In this document: piece after piece, positions 27,204 to 37,984 of the stretch
Numbering within the stretch: the stretch's first letter is position 1
Layout: every line of letters starts with the position of its first letter
NCBI RefSeq assembly: GCF_002139855.1
Contig: NZ_CP018789.1
Span: 868,001 to 932,000 of the forward strand
Direction: 5' to 3'
DNA length: 64,000 bases
Origin: Campylobacter porcelli
GTDB taxonomy: Bacteria; Campylobacterota; Campylobacteria; Campylobacterales; Campylobacteraceae
The notes under the pieces: generated by a model
Seen by the model: only the letters and a program-made list of their open reading frames with translations
Database searches by the model: none
Told to the model about the DNA's origin: nothing
Translations under genes and position numbers: made by a program

Positions 27204-28310
27204 TTGAGAAGTTTAATATTTGTTTCAATGCTTTTAATAGCTAGTTTTTGGTATTGGGGATTGCACTTTGGAGTAACTATCTTAGCACTATCATTTCTTA
27301 TATTTTTTCACGAGCTTGGGCACTTCTTGGCTGCTAAATATTTTGGAGTTTTTGTCAAGACATTTAGCATAGGATTTGGGGAGAAAATTTATAGCAAAAA
27401 ATTTGGCGATACCACATACTGCCTAAGCGCCATTCCGCTTGGAGGATATGTCCAATTAAAAGGGCAAGATGATATAAATCCAAAGGATAAAAATTACGAT
27501 AGTGATAGCTATAACACACTAAGCCCATTAAAAAGAATTATAATCTTATTTGCTGGGCCATTTTTTAATATATTATTAGCTTTTATCTTATATATAGCAC
27601 TTGGATTTATCGGGGTTGAGAGATTAGCACCAGTTGTTGGCACTATATTGCCAAATTCAGCCGCACTAAGTGCTAATATAGAGACAAATGATAGAATTCT
27701 AGCTATAAATGGGGTTAAAATTGAGGAGTGGGATGAGATAAAAAAACATATATCAACAGAGCCTACAAATATACTTATCAAGCGTGGAGATAATAATATC
27801 AATATAACGCTAACTCCACAAATTGGCCAAAGTAAAAATATATTTGGCGAGACCATAAACACCCCACTAATTGGCATTACTCCAAGTGGAGAAACTACAA
27901 CTATATATAATTCTGGCTTTAATAGCATTAAATTTGCATATGATGAGACAATTAAAGCATCAACGCTAATATATAAAGGGCTAGAAAAGTTAATAACAGG
28001 AGTAGTCCCAGTAAATCAGATGGGCGGGATTGTCGCTATGGCTGATATCACTACTAAGGCTAGTCAAATCAGCATATCTGTGCTTTTAATAATCGTTGCT
28101 TTAATATCAGTGAATTTGGGTATATTAAATTTACTTCCACTTCCAGTGCTTGATGGCGGCCATATAGTGTTTAATCTTTATGAGATGATATTTAAAAAAG
28201 CGGTAAATGAGCGTGTTTTTGTAACTCTTAGCTATGCTTCTATGGCGTTGCTCTTTACCTTAATGGCATTTACCATAATCAATGATATAGTTAGATTAGC
28301 AGGAGAGTAG
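27204..28310 (+). CDS. rseP: RseP-type site-2 metalloprotease
   Basis: A 368-residue intramembrane zinc protease. HELGH (in FFHELGHFLAAKYFG, about 35-49) is the zinc motif and NLLPLPVLDGGH near 310-321 supplies the third ligand. One PDZ domain lies between membrane helices (about 130-210). The start is TTG, placed next to AAGGGTGG. In other bacteria RseP cuts anti-sigma factors and remnant signal peptides; no anti-sigma gene is visible here. Confidence 0.93.
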   Translation: MRSLIFVSMLLIASFWYWGLHFGVTILALSFLIFFHELGHFLAAKYFGVFVKTFSIGFGEKIYSKKFGDTTYCLSAIPLGGYVQLKGQDDINPKDKNYDSDSYNTLSPLKRIIILFAGPFFNILLAFILYIALGFIGVERLAPVVGTILPNSAALSANIETNDRILAINGVKIEEWDEIKKHISTEPTNILIKRGDNNINITLTPQIGQSKNIFGETINTPLIGITPSGETTTIYNSGFNSIKFAYDETIKASTLIYKGLEKLITGVVPVNQMGGIVAMADITTKASQISISVLLIIVALISVNLGILNLLPLPVLDGGHIVFNLYEMIFKKAVNERVFVTLSYASMALLFTLMAFTIINDIVRLAGE

Positions 28311-28931
28311 ATGAGTTTAGATACTATTTTAAAGCAGATTAATGGCAAGGCAAGATTAATTGCTGTAAGCAAAAATGTAACAGAAAATGAGGTAATAACA
28401 CTATATAATCAAGGTGCTAGAGAATTTGGCGAAAATAGAGTCCAAGAGCTAAAAAGAAAAAGCGAAATTCTATCAAATTTGGATATTAAATGGCACTTTA
28501 TAGGTCGCTTACAAAGTAATAAAATAAATCAACTCATATCACTTCACCCAGCTTTATGGCAAAGTTGCGATAGCTTAGAGATAGCACTTGAGGTGGATAA
28601 AAGGCTAAATTATAAGCTTGATACCCTACTTCAGATAAACTCTGCCAAAGAAGAAACCAAACAAGGCGTTGATCCTAAAAATGCTATAGAAGTTTATAAA
28701 GAGATTAAAGATAGATGTATGAATTTAAATTTAATCGGGGTGATGAGTATAGGTGCTAATAGCGATGATGAAAAAGAGATTAAACAGAGTTTTGAAATCA
28801 CTAAAGAGATATTTGAAAAGCTAAAACCACAAGGAGCGATAATATGCTCAATGGGAATGAGTGGGGATTTTAATCTAGCTATAGAGTGTGGCTCAAATAT
28901 GGTAAGACTTGGGACAATTTTATATAGCTAA
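28311..28931 (+). CDS. YggS family pyridoxal phosphate-binding protein
   Basis: A 206-residue PLP homeostasis protein (PLPBP/YggS). LIAVSKNV near the N terminus holds the PLP lysine, followed by FGENRVQEL, WHFIGRLQSNK and a C-terminal SMGMSGDFNLAIECGSNMVRLG. It has no known enzymatic reaction; it affects PLP and amino acid balance in other bacteria. Its ATG follows the rseP stop directly, so it is in the same transcript. Confidence 0.95.
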   Translation: MSLDTILKQINGKARLIAVSKNVTENEVITLYNQGAREFGENRVQELKRKSEILSNLDIKWHFIGRLQSNKINQLISLHPALWQSCDSLEIALEVDKRLNYKLDTLLQINSAKEETKQGVDPKNAIEVYKEIKDRCMNLNLIGVMSIGANSDDEKEIKQSFEITKEIFEKLKPQGAIICSMGMSGDFNLAIECGSNMVRLGTILYS

Positions 28932-28951
28932 AATATTTTTTATTTAAGGTC

Positions 28952-28981
28952 TGCTAGATGATTAGCACAAACCATCTAGCA
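28952..28981. terminator. Hairpin between convergent yggS-type gene and clpB
   Basis: TGCTAGATG and CATCTAGCA form a perfect 9-bp stem with a 12-base loop, between two converging genes. There is a modest A/T flank on both sides. Confidence 0.6.
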
Positions 28982-29004
28982 AGATAAATTTATTCGTGGA
29001 TAAA

Positions 29005-31578
29005 TCAACCCTTCGTTATCACAATTTGACTATCATTAGCATCTATAACTATGCTATCGCCGCTTATGATTTCATCTTTTAAAATCATATCAGCCACCCT
29101 ATCTTCTACTAGCTCATATAGGGCTCTGCGAAGTGGTCTAGCACCATATACAGGGTCAAATCCGGCTTGTGAAATTAAATTTATAGCTTTATCGCTAAGC
29201 TCTGATTTTATCCCACGAGCCAAAAGCTTGCTCTCTAGCTCTTTAAACATTATTTTTACAATCTGACCCAACTCCCCTTCACCAAGCGGATTAAATATAA
29301 TACAATCATCTAATCTATTTAAAAATTCAGGCTTAAAATACTCTTTTAAAGCTAGTTTAACCGCTTCATCTCTCTCTTTACCGCTTAGATCCATAATCGC
29401 TGATGAGCCAATATTGCTAGTTAAAATAATGATTGTATTTTTAAAATCTACAGTAACACCCTTACTATCAGTCGCCCTGCCATCATCTAAAATTCCAAGT
29501 AAGATATTAAACACATCTTTATGAGCCTTCTCTACTTCATCAAACAAAATCACGCTATATGGCTTACGCCTAACTGCTTCAGTAAGCTGTCCGCCCTCTT
29601 CAAATCCCACATAACCAGGAGGCGCACCAAGAAGTCTGCTAACGGCGTGCTTCTCCATATATTCGCTCATATCAAATCTTATCATCGCCTTTTCATCATC
29701 AAAGAGAAATTTTGCCAACGCCTTAGCACTCTCAGTCTTACCAACCCCAGTAGGCCCAAGGAATAAAAAGCTACCGATTGGGCGATTTTGACTACTAAGA
29801 CCAGCTTTATTTCGCTTAATAGCTCTAGATAGTGCGTGTAAGGCTTCATCTTGACCTATTACGCTATCTTTAAGATGGGATTCTATATTAAGATACCTCT
29901 CTTTTTCATTTGTAAGCATTTTTCCAGCTGGAATTCCAGTCCATTTGCTTAAAATTCCAGCTACCATATCCTCATCAACCTCATTTTTAAGTAGCACTCC
30001 ACCCTTTTTCATCTCTTCCCATTTGGCCTCTAAATCCTTTATCTTAGCACTTGCTTCTGGAATTTTGCCATACTCTATCTCAGCGGCCTTTTCATAAGCG
30101 TTATTTCTCTTTGCTAATTCAGCTTCATTTTTGAGAGTTTCTATCTGTTTTTTAGCCTCACTTATACCATTAAATACCGCTTTTTCATTTTTAAATTTAG
30201 CCTCTAAATTTGATTTTTTCTCATTTAAATTTGCAACTTCTTTTTCAATCTCATTTAATCTATCTCTATTTTTATCTTCACCCTCCATCTTTAAAGCCTC
30301 TTTTTCAACCACTAAAGTCTCAATCTCTCTTTTAGATTTAGCTAGTTCAAATGGCTCACTCTCAATTTGCATTTTTAATTCAGCCGCTGCTTCATCAATC
30401 AAATCTATAGCTTTATCAGGCAAAAATCTACCGCTGATATATCTATGGCTTAGCTTAGCAGCTGCTACAAGAGCGCTATCTGTGATATTTACATTGTGAT
30501 GAACTTCTAGCCTATCTTTTATCCCACGAAGTATTTGCAAGGCCTCATTTACGCTAGGCTCAGCGACATTTACAGGCTGAAATCTGCGTTGTAATGCGGC
30601 ATCTTTTTCAAAATATTTTCTATACTCTTTTAGCGTTGTAGCCCCTACTGTGTGTAACTCTCCACGAGCTAGGGCTGGTTTTAGTATATTTGCTGCATCC
30701 ATAGAGCCCTCACTAGCTCCAGCCCCTACAATAGTGTGAATTTCATCTATAAATAATATTATATTTCCAGCCTTTTTAACTTCATCAATTATAGCTTTTA
30801 ATCTATCTTCAAACTCCCCTCTATATTTTGCCCCAGCGATTAAAGCACTCATATCAAGAGCAATTACTCTTTTATTTGCTAAAGTTGTAGGGACTGCTTT
30901 TTTTACAATTAGTTGAGCCAAGCCCTCTACAATTGCGGTTTTACCAACTCCTGGCTCACCTAATAATATTGGATTATTCTTAGTCTTTCTAATTAGAATT
31001 TGCATCATTCTAGTGATCTCTTCATCTCTGCCGATGACTGGATCAAGCTCACCGCTAGCGGCCTTTTTGGTTAGATCAATCCCAAATTTATTTAAAGAGT
31101 CTAGATTTTCATCAGCAGTTTGGGTATCAATACTCTTACCCCCACGCATTAGCTCTAACTCTTTTTTGATCTCAAGCAAATCTAAATATTTTGATAAAAT
31201 CCCCTTTATAGGCTCACTATCTAAATTTCCAATTATCCAGCTATCAACTGCTATAAATTTATCCCCTAAGCCGATCATTACAGATTTAGCACGCTCTAAG
31301 CTATCTACTAATTCATTTGAAATTTGAATATTATTTTTTGAGACATTTGAGCTTTGCGGTAATTTATCAGCGTTGCTTTTTATATCTAGCACCAAGGCAT
31401 CTTTGCTTACATTTGCTTTATTTAGAATTTGATTTAATACTGAGTTACTATCAGCACTCAAAGCCCAAAGCATATGCAAAGGGACAACTTGTGGATTTTT
31501 ATTTCCAATGGCTAAAGATATAGCACTATCTATTAAATCTTGGCTCATTGATGTTAATTCATTAAATATATTTGCCAT
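29005..31578 (-). CDS. clpB: ATP-dependent disaggregase ClpB
   Basis: ClpB extracts polypeptides from aggregates together with DnaK. The 857-residue protein has the Clp N-domain (1-140), a first AAA+ module with GEPGVGKTA near 200, the long coiled-coil middle domain (about 390-520), and a second AAA+ module with [10 protein letters not shown] near 605. SNIGSS and the C-terminal Clp-D2-small domain follow. AAGGAG precedes the start. The promoter has a perfect TTGACA/TATAAT pair and a likely HspR site, which fits heat-shock control together with the hrcA operon. Confidence 0.98.
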   Translation of the reverse strand: MANIFNELTSMSQDLIDSAISLAIGNKNPQVVPLHMLWALSADSNSVLNQILNKANVSKDALVLDIKSNADKLPQSSNVSKNNIQISNELVDSLERAKSVMIGLGDKFIAVDSWIIGNLDSEPIKGILSKYLDLLEIKKELELMRGGKSIDTQTADENLDSLNKFGIDLTKKAASGELDPVIGRDEEITRMMQILIRKTKNNPILLGEPGVGKTAIVEGLAQLIVKKAVPTTLANKRVIALDMSALIAGAKYRGEFEDRLKAIIDEVKKAGNIILFIDEIHTIVGAGASEGSMDAANILKPALARGELHTVGATTLKEYRKYFEKDAALQRRFQPVNVAEPSVNEALQILRGIKDRLEVHHNVNITDSALVAAAKLSHRYISGRFLPDKAIDLIDEAAAELKMQIESEPFELAKSKREIETLVVEKEALKMEGEDKNRDRLNEIEKEVANLNEKKSNLEAKFKNEKAVFNGISEAKKQIETLKNEAELAKRNNAYEKAAEIEYGKIPEASAKIKDLEAKWEEMKKGGVLLKNEVDEDMVAGILSKWTGIPAGKMLTNEKERYLNIESHLKDSVIGQDEALHALSRAIKRNKAGLSSQNRPIGSFLFLGPTGVGKTESAKALAKFLFDDEKAMIRFDMSEYMEKHAVSRLLGAPPGYVGFEEGGQLTEAVRRKPYSVILFDEVEKAHKDVFNILLGILDDGRATDSKGVTVDFKNTIIILTSNIGSSAIMDLSGKERDEAVKLALKEYFKPEFLNRLDDCIIFNPLGEGELGQIVKIMFKELESKLLARGIKSELSDKAINLISQAGFDPVYGARPLRRALYELVEDRVADMILKDEIISGDSIVIDANDSQIVITKG

Positions 31579-31607
31579 ATTTTCTCCTTAAACTTTATAT
31601 GAGTAGT

Positions 31608-31636
31608 ATTATATAACTTTAGTCTGTATTTGTCAA
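31608..31636 (-). promoter_or_regulatory. Consensus sigma70 promoter of clpB
   Basis: On the minus strand TTGACA (31631-31636) and TATAAT (31608-31613) are separated by 17 bases, a perfect consensus promoter. It stands out because most other promoters in this window lack a recognisable -35. Confidence 0.88.
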
Positions 31637-31637
31637 G
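31617..31637 (-). promoter_or_regulatory. Probable HspR (HAIR-type) operator of clpB
   Basis: CTTGACA-N7-ACTAAAG on the minus strand matches the HAIR consensus CTTGAGT-N7-ACTCAAG at 11 of 14 positions. The left arm contains the -35 box, so HspR binding would block RNA polymerase. The hrcA promoter has the same arrangement. Confidence 0.7.
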
Positions 31638-31704
31638 GTTTGGTAAATTTTCTAATATTTTTAATCAAATTTAACTAATTTTTTTAATGTTATAACAAAA
31701 TTAA

Positions 31705-31710
31705 TATAAT
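31705..31710 (+). promoter_or_regulatory. -10 box upstream of ctpA
   Basis: TATAAT lies 38 bases before the ctpA ATG, which is preceded by GGAG. No clear -35 is seen. TAAAAT at 31717-31722 is an alternative. Confidence 0.4.
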
Positions 31711-31748
31711 TTTAGGTAAAATAGCTGATTTTATTTTTTTGGAGTTAT

Positions 31749-33026
31749 ATGTTGAAAAGTAGTAGAATTTTACAATTAACTGGTTTTATAAGCGTTATAG
31801 CCGCTAGTGCCATTGCCCTAAATGCCCAAACAACGCAAGATAGCAGAGTAGAAGCCCTTGCGAAGCTGACAAAAACTATAGCCATAGTAGAAAAGCACTA
31901 TGTAGATGATATAAATTTCACTCAAATAATTGATAAAACCATATCTGGACTCTTAACAAATCTAGATGCTCACTCTGGATATTTAGATGAAAAAGCCTTT
32001 AAAGATATGTTAATCCAAACTAAAGGCGAATTTGGCGGTCTTGGCATAACTGTCGGGATAAAAGATGGAGCTTTAACCGTTATAGCCCCAATCGATGATA
32101 CTCCAGCTTATAAAGCTGGGATTAAATCAGGTGATGTGATATTAAGGATAAACGGCGAATCAACTATAAACACTACTATTGATGAAGCTGTAAATAAGAT
32201 GAGAGGCAAACCAAATACCCCAGTAGATATAACCATAGTAAGACAAGGGGAGAAAAAGCCATTTGATCTAAAAATAGTAAGGGATATAATCACCGTAGAA
32301 TCAGTCCAAGCTAAGATGATCGAAGATGAGAATATCCTATATTTAAGAGTTACAAATTTCGATCAACATGTAACCAAAAAAACTAGAGAATTTATCAAAA
32401 AATATCCAAAAGCCAAAGGCATAATCCTAGATTTAAGAAATAATCCAGGCGGATTATTAAACCAAGCTGTTGGGCTTACAAATTTATTTGTTGAAAGTGG
32501 CGTTATAGTATCTCAAAAAGGTAGAGATAAAAATGAAGATGAGATCCACTCAGCACAAAAAGGCAACTTCATTACAAACGCACCATTAGCAGTGCTTATA
32601 AATGGCGGAAGTGCTAGTGCTAGTGAGATAGTAAGCGGAGCCTTACAAGATTTAAAAAGAGCCGTGGTAATCGGAGAAAATAGCTTTGGTAAAGGGAGCG
32701 TTCAAGTAATTATGCCAGTTGATCAAAAAGAGGCTTTAAGATTAACTGTAGCAAGATACTATCTCCCAAGCGGTAGAACTATCCAAGCAGTAGGAGTAAC
32801 ACCAGATATTGTCGTATATCCTGGCAAAGTGCCAAACGAAGAGAGTGGATTTAATATAAAAGAGGCTGATTTAAAGCAACATTTAGAGAGTGAGTTAAAC
32901 AAAATCGAACCAAAAAATAAGAAAAAAGATAAAGATGATAAAAATACAATAACCCAAAAGCAAATTTATGATGATATTCAGCTAAAAACAGCTATTGACT
33001 CTATAAAAGTATTAAATATCAAATAA
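31749..33026 (+). CDS. ctpA: Carboxy-terminal processing protease, S41 family
   Basis: A 425-residue periplasmic protease with an N-terminal signal segment (about 1-26, ending near ALNAQ), a PDZ domain (about 85-165, FGGLGITVG to PFDLKIVRD) and the S41 catalytic core. [17 protein letters not shown] carries the nucleophilic serine and FGKGSVQ the lysine. The C-terminal tail is lysine-rich. Such proteases process C termini of periplasmic proteins and can affect peptidoglycan hydrolases. It runs into purC with ten bases between. Confidence 0.94.
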   Translation: MLKSSRILQLTGFISVIAASAIALNAQTTQDSRVEALAKLTKTIAIVEKHYVDDINFTQIIDKTISGLLTNLDAHSGYLDEKAFKDMLIQTKGEFGGLGITVGIKDGALTVIAPIDDTPAYKAGIKSGDVILRINGESTINTTIDEAVNKMRGKPNTPVDITIVRQGEKKPFDLKIVRDIITVESVQAKMIEDENILYLRVTNFDQHVTKKTREFIKKYPKAKGIILDLRNNPGGLLNQAVGLTNLFVESGVIVSQKGRDKNEDEIHSAQKGNFITNAPLAVLINGGSASASEIVSGALQDLKRAVVIGENSFGKGSVQVIMPVDQKEALRLTVARYYLPSGRTIQAVGVTPDIVVYPGKVPNEESGFNIKEADLKQHLESELNKIEPKNKKKDKDDKNTITQKQIYDDIQLKTAIDSIKVLNIK

Positions 33027-33036
33027 GGAGAAATGT

Positions 33037-33750
33037 ATGGAAAAATTAGAGTTGCTTTACGAAGGTAAAGGTAAAAAAATGTGGTCGGTCAAAGGTAGTG
33101 ATGAGCTATTAATCGCTGAATTTAAAGATGATTTAACAGCATTTAACGCTGAAAAAAGAGGCAACGAAGAGGGAAAAGGTGCTTTGAATAATAAAATTTC
33201 CGCCGCTATATTTAAACTTTTAAAAGAAAATGGCATAGAAACTGCCTTAATAGAAAGCATTAGCCAAACTGAGCAACTAGTCAAAAAATGCTCAATTATC
33301 CCTTTAGAAGTGGTAGTTAGAAATATCGCTACAGGAAGTTTAAGCAAGAGATTGGGTATTAAAGAGGCTACCGTTTTACCTTTTACTTTGGTTGAGTTTT
33401 ACTATAAAGATGACGCTTTAGGCGATCCGCTAATCAATGATGAACACGCTATTTTATTAGATATTGTAAAGAGCGAACAAGATTTAGTAACTCTGCGTCA
33501 TCTTGGAAGACAAATCAACTCAATATTAGTGCCATTTTTTGCTTCAAAAGGGCTAAAACTTGTTGATTTTAAGGTTGAATTTGGTGTTGATAAAGATGGA
33601 AATATTTTATTAGCTGATGAAATTAGCCCTGATAGCTGTAGATTTTGGGATGCAAATACAGGCGAAAAGATGGATAAAGATAGATTTCGTCAAGATCTAG
33701 GTAGTGTAAAAGTAGCCTATGAAGAGGTTTTGCGTAGGATATTATCATAA
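33037..33750 (+). CDS. purC: SAICAR synthase
   Basis: PurC joins aspartate to CAIR in purine synthesis. The 237-residue protein has the N-terminal [10 protein letters not shown] loop, [14 protein letters not shown] with the substrate-binding arginine, and [13 protein letters not shown] near the C terminus. AAGGAG lies before the ATG. It heads a plus-strand set purC-purS-purQ that continues into cell-envelope genes. Confidence 0.98.
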   Translation: MEKLELLYEGKGKKMWSVKGSDELLIAEFKDDLTAFNAEKRGNEEGKGALNNKISAAIFKLLKENGIETALIESISQTEQLVKKCSIIPLEVVVRNIATGSLSKRLGIKEATVLPFTLVEFYYKDDALGDPLINDEHAILLDIVKSEQDLVTLRHLGRQINSILVPFFASKGLKLVDFKVEFGVDKDGNILLADEISPDSCRFWDANTGEKMDKDRFRQDLGSVKVAYEEVLRRILS

Positions 33751-33770
33751 TAAATTTAAAAGGGTAGATT

Positions 33771-34001
33771 ATGAAAGTAACTATAAATGTATATTTAAAA
33801 AATGGGGTCTTAGACCCAGCTGGTAAGGCTACAAAACATGCTCTACAAAGCCTTGGTTTTAATAGCGTAAATGATGTCCGAATAGGCAAACAAATTATCT
33901 TAAATTTAAATGAGAATACCACAGATGAAGAGATAAAAAATATGTGCGAGGAGCTACTAGCAAATACGGTTATAGAAGATTATGAGATAGTAAAAGGCTA
34001 A
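33771..34001 (+). CDS. purS: Phosphoribosylformylglycinamidine synthase subunit PurS
   Basis: A 76-residue small subunit of the three-part FGAR amidotransferase (PurS, PurQ, PurL). It starts VTINVYLKNGVLDPAGKA, with GFNSVNDVRIGKQI in the middle, as in all PurS proteins. It bridges PurQ and PurL. The gene lies between purC and purQ, two bases from purQ. Confidence 0.95.
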   Translation: MKVTINVYLKNGVLDPAGKATKHALQSLGFNSVNDVRIGKQIILNLNENTTDEEIKNMCEELLANTVIEDYEIVKG

Positions 34002-34003
34002 AA

Positions 34004-34669
34004 ATGAGAGTAGCTATCATAAATTTCCCTGGGACAAACTGCGAAAGGGATACTAAATACGCTTTTGATTTGCTAGGATTTAACTCAGAGATAATCTGGC
34101 ATAAAGATAGGGATTTTAAGGCTGATTTGATAGTATTGCCTGGTGGATTTAGCTATGGAGATTACCTAAGAACAGCAGCAATTGCTAAATTTAGCCCAGC
34201 TATGCAAACAGTTATAGAGCACGCCAATAGCGGTGGATTGCTACTTGGGATTTGTAATGGATTTCAAATGCTTTTAGAGCTTGGCTTACTTCCTGGGGCT
34301 ATGAGACGAAATGAAAATATGAGTTTTATTAGCAAATTTAACCATCTAAAAGTAGTATCAAATAATAATAAATTTCTATCAAATTTCAATAACTCCGATA
34401 TAATCAATATCCCACTAGCTCACGGAGAGGGCAACTACTACGCTGATGATGATACTATAAAATCACTATATGATGATGATTGTGTATTACTAAAATATTG
34501 CGATAAAGATGGAAATGAGATAAATCTAAATGGCTCAGTGGATAATATTGCTGGAATTTGTAATAAAAATAAAAATATATTTGGCCTTATGCCTCACCCA
34601 GAAAGAGCTGTAGAGAGCATATTAGGCAGCACAGATGGCGCTAAAATGCTTAAAGGATTTCTTTGTTAA
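34004..34669 (+). CDS. purQ: Phosphoribosylformylglycinamidine synthase subunit PurQ
   Basis: The 221-residue glutaminase subunit supplies ammonia to PurL. It has NFPGTNCERD near the start, LPGGFSYGDYLR, the nucleophile cysteine in GICNGFQML, and the histidine/glutamate pair in LMPHPERAVE. Class I glutamine amidotransferase. purL is not in the window. Confidence 0.97.
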   Translation: MRVAIINFPGTNCERDTKYAFDLLGFNSEIIWHKDRDFKADLIVLPGGFSYGDYLRTAAIAKFSPAMQTVIEHANSGGLLLGICNGFQMLLELGLLPGAMRRNENMSFISKFNHLKVVSNNNKFLSNFNNSDIINIPLAHGEGNYYADDDTIKSLYDDDCVLLKYCDKDGNEINLNGSVDNIAGICNKNKNIFGLMPHPERAVESILGSTDGAKMLKGFLC

Positions 34670-35805
34670 GAGCTATTGTTGCACTTATTTTGCTTGTTAA
34701 TATATCTTTTAGTAATGAGCGATTAATTACGAATGAGCAGATGCAAGGCATAGCAGATACTGATGAGATAATGGATATTGATCCATCTCTAATATACCAA
34801 AATATCGATCCAGTAGAGCTAAGCCTATCTAGTCAAAGTGTAGAAAAATCAGTCTATATCTATCAGCCTTTTACCCTAAATTTAGTTGCAAATACTGATA
34901 AAATTCTAGATTTTGATATGAATCTTACCTTGCAATCTAATGATATAACTTGGCTAAACCAAAAGCCACTATGGAGTAAAAAAGCCGCTGGAGTATATGA
35001 AACCTCCATACATTTAATAGCTAGTAGTCCAAATGCTGATATTGAGGCTATTACTCTAACTCTTAAAAGAAATGGTATGTTCTTTCAAAATAGAACAATC
35101 AAACCAAATCTTCCTTTGATAAAAGCCATTAAACCAAAGGGGAATTTTGCCAATTTCGTAGGTGAAAATTTAGAGATAAAAATGTTTAAAAGCTCTAAAT
35201 TTAATGAGTATTCTAATCTAACCACCATTGAATTAAGTAGCAAAAATGGGAATTTAACACTCTTTAATATCCCTGGAAATTTCGAAAAACAGGGCTTTGA
35301 CACTCTTAAGGGTGATTATAAAAATCAAAGTGGAATTTACCTAATAATAAGCGATAATAATCTAACCAATATAAACTTTAGTTACTATAACCTTGCTAAA
35401 AATAGCTTTGATGATATAAATCTTACTATAAATGTCCAAGATAGCGACCTAAGCACGCAGGTTCCACTAAACCCAAAAGATGGAGAATTTCAACTATATA
35501 AAGAGATTAGCATATATATTGCTATTATTATATCTTTGCTTATTTTTATCTGGCAAAGGAGCTACTATTGGTTGCTAATTGCGATAGCATTCATCGCCTA
35601 CTCTATTCATGATAATAAGCCTTTTAGCGACGCTAAGCTCAAAGCAAATGCTAAGGTAAGAATTCTCCCAATGTCAAATTCAACTATATTTGCCATAGCA
35701 GCAAAAGAGCAAAACGTTAAAATTATCACCAAAAATGAGAATTACACAAAGATAATTTTACAAAATCAAACAATAGGCTGGGTAGATAATGAAAGCATTA
35801 AATAA
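34663..35805 (+). CDS. Membrane-anchored SH3-domain protein of unknown function
   Basis: A 380-residue protein with a TTG start at 34663, overlapping the purQ stop by seven bases, and AAAGGA five bases upstream. A signal peptide (about 1-17) is followed by a large periplasmic beta-rich region, two close membrane helices (about 278-315) and a C-terminal bacterial SH3 domain (about 325-380, with KVRILPMSNS and IGWVDNESIK). SH3 domains often bind peptidoglycan, so a role at the envelope is likely, but none is established. The same gene position between purQ and plsC is seen in Campylobacter jejuni. Confidence 0.8.
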   Translation: MLRAIVALILLVNISFSNERLITNEQMQGIADTDEIMDIDPSLIYQNIDPVELSLSSQSVEKSVYIYQPFTLNLVANTDKILDFDMNLTLQSNDITWLNQKPLWSKKAAGVYETSIHLIASSPNADIEAITLTLKRNGMFFQNRTIKPNLPLIKAIKPKGNFANFVGENLEIKMFKSSKFNEYSNLTTIELSSKNGNLTLFNIPGNFEKQGFDTLKGDYKNQSGIYLIISDNNLTNINFSYYNLAKNSFDDINLTINVQDSDLSTQVPLNPKDGEFQLYKEISIYIAIIISLLIFIWQRSYYWLLIAIAFIAYSIHDNKPFSDAKLKANAKVRILPMSNSTIFAIAAKEQNVKIITKNENYTKIILQNQTIGWVDNESIK

Positions 35806-36472
35806 GATAAAAAGCTGGCTATATGCTATTGAGATACTACTAAGTGTGGTTATCGTAGTTTTAATATTTTTTGTAGCTCCATCATCTAATCTATGGGTAA
35901 GACGCAAATGGTCAAGAATGCAAAAATTTCTAATTGGGTATAAAATAGATATAGTAGGCTCTCCAGACCCAAGGGCAAATATGATTATAGCTAATCACCA
36001 AAGTATGCTAGATATAATGGCATTAGAAGATATATATCCAGCTAATATCTGTTGGATAGCCAAAAAAGAGATTGAGGATATACCATTTTTTGGTAATGTA
36101 ATTCGTGTGCCAAAGATGATACCAATAGATCGCAAAGACCCAAGATCACTACCAAAGATAATAAAATTAGCCAAAGATAGAATTAGCGAAGGTAGAGTAA
36201 TAGCGATATTTCCTGAGGGTACTCGTGGAAATGGAGATAAGATTTTAAAATTCAAAAGCGGTGCAAATATGATTGCCAATAAGCTAAATTTAGTCGTTCA
36301 ACCTGTGCTAATCATCGGATCAAGAAAGATTATAGATAGCAAGAGTATTAGCGTAAATTCTGGCACCTTGAAAATTATCTATATGGATATTGTAGATACT
36401 AGCGATAAAAATTGGCTTGAAAATACTAGAGTTAAGATGCAAAATTTGCTAGAGCAAAATCTAAACAAATAG
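35789..36472 (+). CDS. plsC: 1-acyl-sn-glycerol-3-phosphate acyltransferase
   Basis: PlsC adds the second acyl chain of phosphatidic acid at the inner membrane. The 227-residue protein has one N-terminal membrane helix (about 11-32), the catalytic NHQSMLD motif (HX4D), and the substrate motif FPEGTRGNG. The start overlaps the SH3-protein gene by 17 bases and is an ATG. Confidence 0.94.
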   Translation: MKALNKIKSWLYAIEILLSVVIVVLIFFVAPSSNLWVRRKWSRMQKFLIGYKIDIVGSPDPRANMIIANHQSMLDIMALEDIYPANICWIAKKEIEDIPFFGNVIRVPKMIPIDRKDPRSLPKIIKLAKDRISEGRVIAIFPEGTRGNGDKILKFKSGANMIANKLNLVVQPVLIIGSRKIIDSKSISVNSGTLKIIYMDIVDTSDKNWLENTRVKMQNLLEQNLNK

Positions 36473-36479
36473 GTCAAAT

Positions 36480-37082
36480 ATGCTAGAAACTATCGTTAAT
36501 TACTTAGTGAATTTAGTAGCTGATTGGGGCTATGTGGGCATATTTTTACTAATGGCTTTAGAGAGTAGCTTTTTTCCTTTTCCTAGTGAAGTAGTGATGA
36601 TACCAGCTGGATATTTGGTATATACTAATCAGATGAATTTATATATGGTATTTGCATCTGGAGCATTAGGTAGCCTTGCTGGAGCGATATTTAACTACTA
36701 TTTGTGCTACTTTTTTGGTAGAGCATTTATATTAAAATATGGCAAATATATAGGAATTACAGATGAGAAAATGGCTAAATTTGAGAGATTTTTTAATAAA
36801 TATGGTGAAATTTCCACATTTAACTGCCGTTTAATTCCTGGCATTAGACAATATATCAGCTTGCCAGCAGGACTAGCTAAGATGAATATCTTTACTTTTA
36901 GCATTTATACCACGCTTGGAGCTGGAATTTGGGTAGCGATTTTAATTGCTATTGGGTATTATATTGGAGACCAAAAAGAGCTAATTAAAGAGTATTTACT
37001 CCAAATCACCATATATCTATTAATTGCTGTAGCCATCATCACGCTCATATATCTATACATACAAAAAAGACGCAAAAAATGA
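36480..37082 (+). CDS. DedA family membrane protein
   Basis: A 200-residue polytopic membrane protein of the DedA/SNARE-associated family. It shows ESSFFPFPSEVVMIPAGYL, GALGSLAGAIFNYYLC and the FNCRLIPGIRQYISLPAG re-entrant signature with its conserved arginines. Some members flip undecaprenyl phosphate or phosphatidylethanolamine; which substrate applies here is not known. It overlaps the AEC gene by four bases. Confidence 0.92.
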   Translation: MLETIVNYLVNLVADWGYVGIFLLMALESSFFPFPSEVVMIPAGYLVYTNQMNLYMVFASGALGSLAGAIFNYYLCYFFGRAFILKYGKYIGITDEKMAKFERFFNKYGEISTFNCRLIPGIRQYISLPAGLAKMNIFTFSIYTTLGAGIWVAILIAIGYYIGDQKELIKEYLLQITIYLLIAVAIITLIYLYIQKRRKK

Positions 37083-37984
37083 TAATATATCCCCTATTTT
37101 CAATGTTTATACTGCTATTTAGCGGATATGTAGCAAAGAGATTAAGAATCATCTCGCCAAATAAAGCTATAGTATTTTTGGATTTTGTTTTATGGTTTGC
37201 CTTGCCATCATTGATTTTTGATAAAGTATATCATTTAGTTGTAGATTTAAATTTAATTAGTATGGTGCTTGTGGGGCTTATCTCATCAGTAGTAGCTGCT
37301 TTTGTAGCTGTAGCAATAGGCTATGGGCTTAAATTTTCAAATGCGACTTTAGCTAGTATAGCACTCCTTAGCATGTTTGGCAATACTCTATTTATAGGCA
37401 TTCCTATAGTTCAAGGATTGTATGGTGAGGGTGCTTTGAGTATAGTTATTTTATATGATCAAGTAGTTACAGCTTTGCCTATTAGTATCTTTGGGCCATT
37501 GATACTAGGATTTGGAACTTCAAAGAAAAGCTCAATAATCCAAAATAGTCTTAAAATTATCAAATTTCCCCCATTTATTGCACTAGCTCTAGCTGTAATA
37601 CTTAAAAATTTTACCCTACCTGAGATTATATTTGAGCCTTTAAAAATGCTATCTAGTAGTATGGTACCAGTGGCTCTATTTGCCGTTGGGTTAAGGCTTG
37701 GGTTTAATAGCATTAAAAGCTCTTATAAGGCTTGCTCGGTGGTGATTTTAGCTAAAATGATATTAGCGCCGATTATATTTTTATTAATCGCAAAAATCTT
37801 TGGTATAGAGCTTAGCAAAGAGTGGGTAATAGGGTTAATAGAAGTCGCTACTCCGCCAATGGTATTAGCAAGTGCTATGATATTAAAGGCAAATTTAGAC
37901 TCAAATCTAGCCATATCAAGCGTAGCCATAGGTATGATAACTATATTTATCACAATGCCAATTTTATATTTTATAGCTACTTAA
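37079..37984 (+). CDS. AEC family transporter (auxin efflux carrier type)
   Basis: A 301-residue protein with about ten membrane helices arranged as two similar halves, matching the AEC family. The short segment FGNTLFIGIPIVQGLYGEGA is a family signature. Bacterial members export or import small organic acids such as malate or malonate, but the substrate cannot be predicted. It ends eight bases inside the convergent fliP gene. Confidence 0.88.
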   Translation: MIIYPLFSMFILLFSGYVAKRLRIISPNKAIVFLDFVLWFALPSLIFDKVYHLVVDLNLISMVLVGLISSVVAAFVAVAIGYGLKFSNATLASIALLSMFGNTLFIGIPIVQGLYGEGALSIVILYDQVVTALPISIFGPLILGFGTSKKSSIIQNSLKIIKFPPFIALALAVILKNFTLPEIIFEPLKMLSSSMVPVALFAVGLRLGFNSIKSSYKACSVVILAKMILAPIIFLLIAKIFGIELSKEWVIGLIEVATPPMVLASAMILKANLDSNLAISSVAIGMITIFITMPILYFIAT

